From Planctomycetota bacterium (GTDB taxonomy: Bacteria > Planctomycetota > Phycisphaerae > WQYP01): a DNA stretch of 5,496 nucleotides. Below, piece after piece: positions 4,958 through 5,496 of the stretch. The stretch lies in the NCBI GenBank assembly GCA_021798635.1, contig JAJZGH010000288.1, positions 1-5,496 on the forward strand, read 5' to 3'. Position numbers and translations under genes: made by a program. The notes below the pieces were generated by a model. The model searched no databases. It worked only from the letters and a program-made list of their open reading frames with translations, and was not told the origin of the DNA. Position 1 is the stretch's first letter. The number at the start of each line of letters is the position of its first letter.

Positions 4958-5035
4958 TAGCTCAATGCGGCAGCGTTGAGTTGAAATCGGAACGTGTTTT
5001 CATCCCACGATATGTTTCCCGACGGTGCGATTGCC
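4958..5035 (+). repeat. Repeat B, copy 2 (about 78 bp)
   Basis: Second copy, 142 bp after the first, with the identical hairpin at 4961-4980 and the same TTTCCCGACGGTGC near its end. It ends two bases from the stop codon of the surface-protein gene, so it would be the start of that gene's 3' untranslated RNA. Confidence 0.8.
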
Positions 5036-5037
5036 TG

Positions 5038-5496
5038 TCAGACAAATCGCTTTTTTCGCTGCACAGCCAGTGCACCCAGGCCGACCAAGCCCAGAGCCAG
5101 CAGGGAGCTTGCGCCCGGCAACGGCAAGGCTGGCGGGGAGGGGTCGGTTTGAAATGTAAGCGTGGCACTATCGCCGGCATTCAACCCCAGGGTAAGTGTG
5201 GAGCTAAGCGTGTAGGGCGAAGTGGTCGTAAAATCAACCGGGCCGACTGTGGTATTGACGGTACCGACCGGACCCAACACTCCGACATTAAATGCCATGT
5301 TATTGGAACTCGCAGTTACACCGTCGGCGGCACTGGTGTATTGGAAGTAGTCCGGTGTTTGGCCGCCCGACATTCCATCAGCAAAAAACGTAACCGACGC
5401 CGCACCGGTCAGCGACTCCAGAGAACCTGATGCGCTGGGCGTAAAGCTATTATCAGCAAGGTTGATGGTCATGGTCTCAAAGCCGCTGCCGGCATT
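5038..5496 (-). CDS. PEP-CTERM-like surface/exported protein, C-terminal 152 residues (5' end outside window)
   Basis: The frame is open to the window edge, so the true start and any signal peptide lie outside; the Met coded at 5472 is internal. The visible part is a Ser/Thr/Gly/Ala/Val-rich, low-charge sequence likely to form beta strands, with no Cys. It ends in a tripartite sorting signal: a short proline motif LPLPGAS (124-130), a hydrophobic helix SLLALGLVGLGALAV (131-145, approx.) and a basic tail RKKRFV. Such tails are recognised by exosortase, which anchors or releases proteins at the cell surface. The motif reads P-L-P instead of P-E-P, like the VPLPA-type variants. The body matches no family I know, so its role is unknown. 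Repeat B copy 2 starts right after the stop. No terminator is visible, and the next gene on this strand is atpZ, about 860 bp away. Confidence 0.85.
   Translation of the reverse strand, partial: NAGSGFETMTINLADNSFTPSASGSLESLTGAASVTFFADGMSGGQTPDYFQYTSAADGVTASSNNMAFNVGVLGPVGTVNTTVGPVDFTTTSPYTLSSTLTLGLNAGDSATLTFQTDPSPPALPLPGASSLLALGLVGLGALAVQRKKRFV

Noticed and set aside
4957..4980. tRNA-like D-arm sequence GTAGCTCAATGCGGCAGCG in repeat B
   Set aside because: No matching acceptor stem, anticodon arm or T-arm follows; the bases are explained by the repeat hairpin.
4254..5035. CRISPR array
   Set aside because: Only two copies per family, copies too long and diverged, spacing far larger than spacers, and mixed orientation.
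4834..5430. Long plus-strand open frame of 198 codons across repeat B and the surface-protein gene
   Set aside because: It is antisense to the clear PEP-CTERM coding region, begins inside a repeat and shows no protein pattern; similar peptide stretches arise only because the repeat occurs twice.

Overview
The window is most of the 5' half of an F-type ATP synthase operon, all on the minus strand, followed upstream by about 0.85 kb of gene-free, repeat-rich DNA and the 3' end of a PEP-CTERM-type surface protein gene, also on the minus strand. Read in transcription order (high to low coordinates) the operon is atpZ - atpI - atpB (a) - atpE (c) - atpF (b) - atpH (delta) - atpA (alpha, running off the left edge). 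Gamma, beta and epsilon lie outside the window.

Organism: a bacterium with a PEP-CTERM/exosortase system, moderately GC-rich DNA, an AtpZ-AtpI pair ahead of the F0 genes and a b subunit carrying a signal-peptide-like N-terminus. Together these suggest the PVC group, perhaps a Planctomycetota/Phycisphaerae-like lineage. This is inference; no rRNA or other marker gene is present.

Layout: 1-363 atpA N-terminus; 448-1041 atpH; 1083-1736 atpF; 1845-2147 atpE; 2219-3208 atpB; 3357-3785 atpI; 3778-4179 atpZ (8-bp overlap with atpI). Each of the four junctions from atpB to atpA holds a stem-loop without a U-run. A sigma70-like promoter can be read before atpB (3274-3302) and another right before atpZ (4207-4235). 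The second overlaps the only strong Shine-Dalgarno of that region, so the real start of the operon is ambiguous.

From 4254 to 5035 there are two unrelated repeat families. Family A has two 46-bp direct copies, plus a 21-bp core in inverted orientation that abuts the second copy and could pair with either, plus a diverged fourth core. Family B has two copies of about 78 bp, each starting with a hairpin; the second ends two bases from the stop codon of the surface-protein gene. No gene is credible in this stretch.

How it works together: a (atpB), c (atpE) and b (atpF) build the membrane proton channel and stator, delta (atpH) joins b to the alpha3beta3 head, alpha (atpA) is part of the head, and AtpI/AtpZ are accessory membrane proteins linked to c-ring assembly or ion supply. 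The c subunit has the carboxylate (E80) but not the usual sodium ligands, so a proton-driven enzyme is inferred. The oddest points are in subunit a: an extra His-rich loop coded by DNA full of short palindromes, and loss of two normally conserved residues next to the essential arginine. I see no wholly new gene system; the repeat cluster, the palindromic loop of atpB and the operon start are the parts worth a second look.
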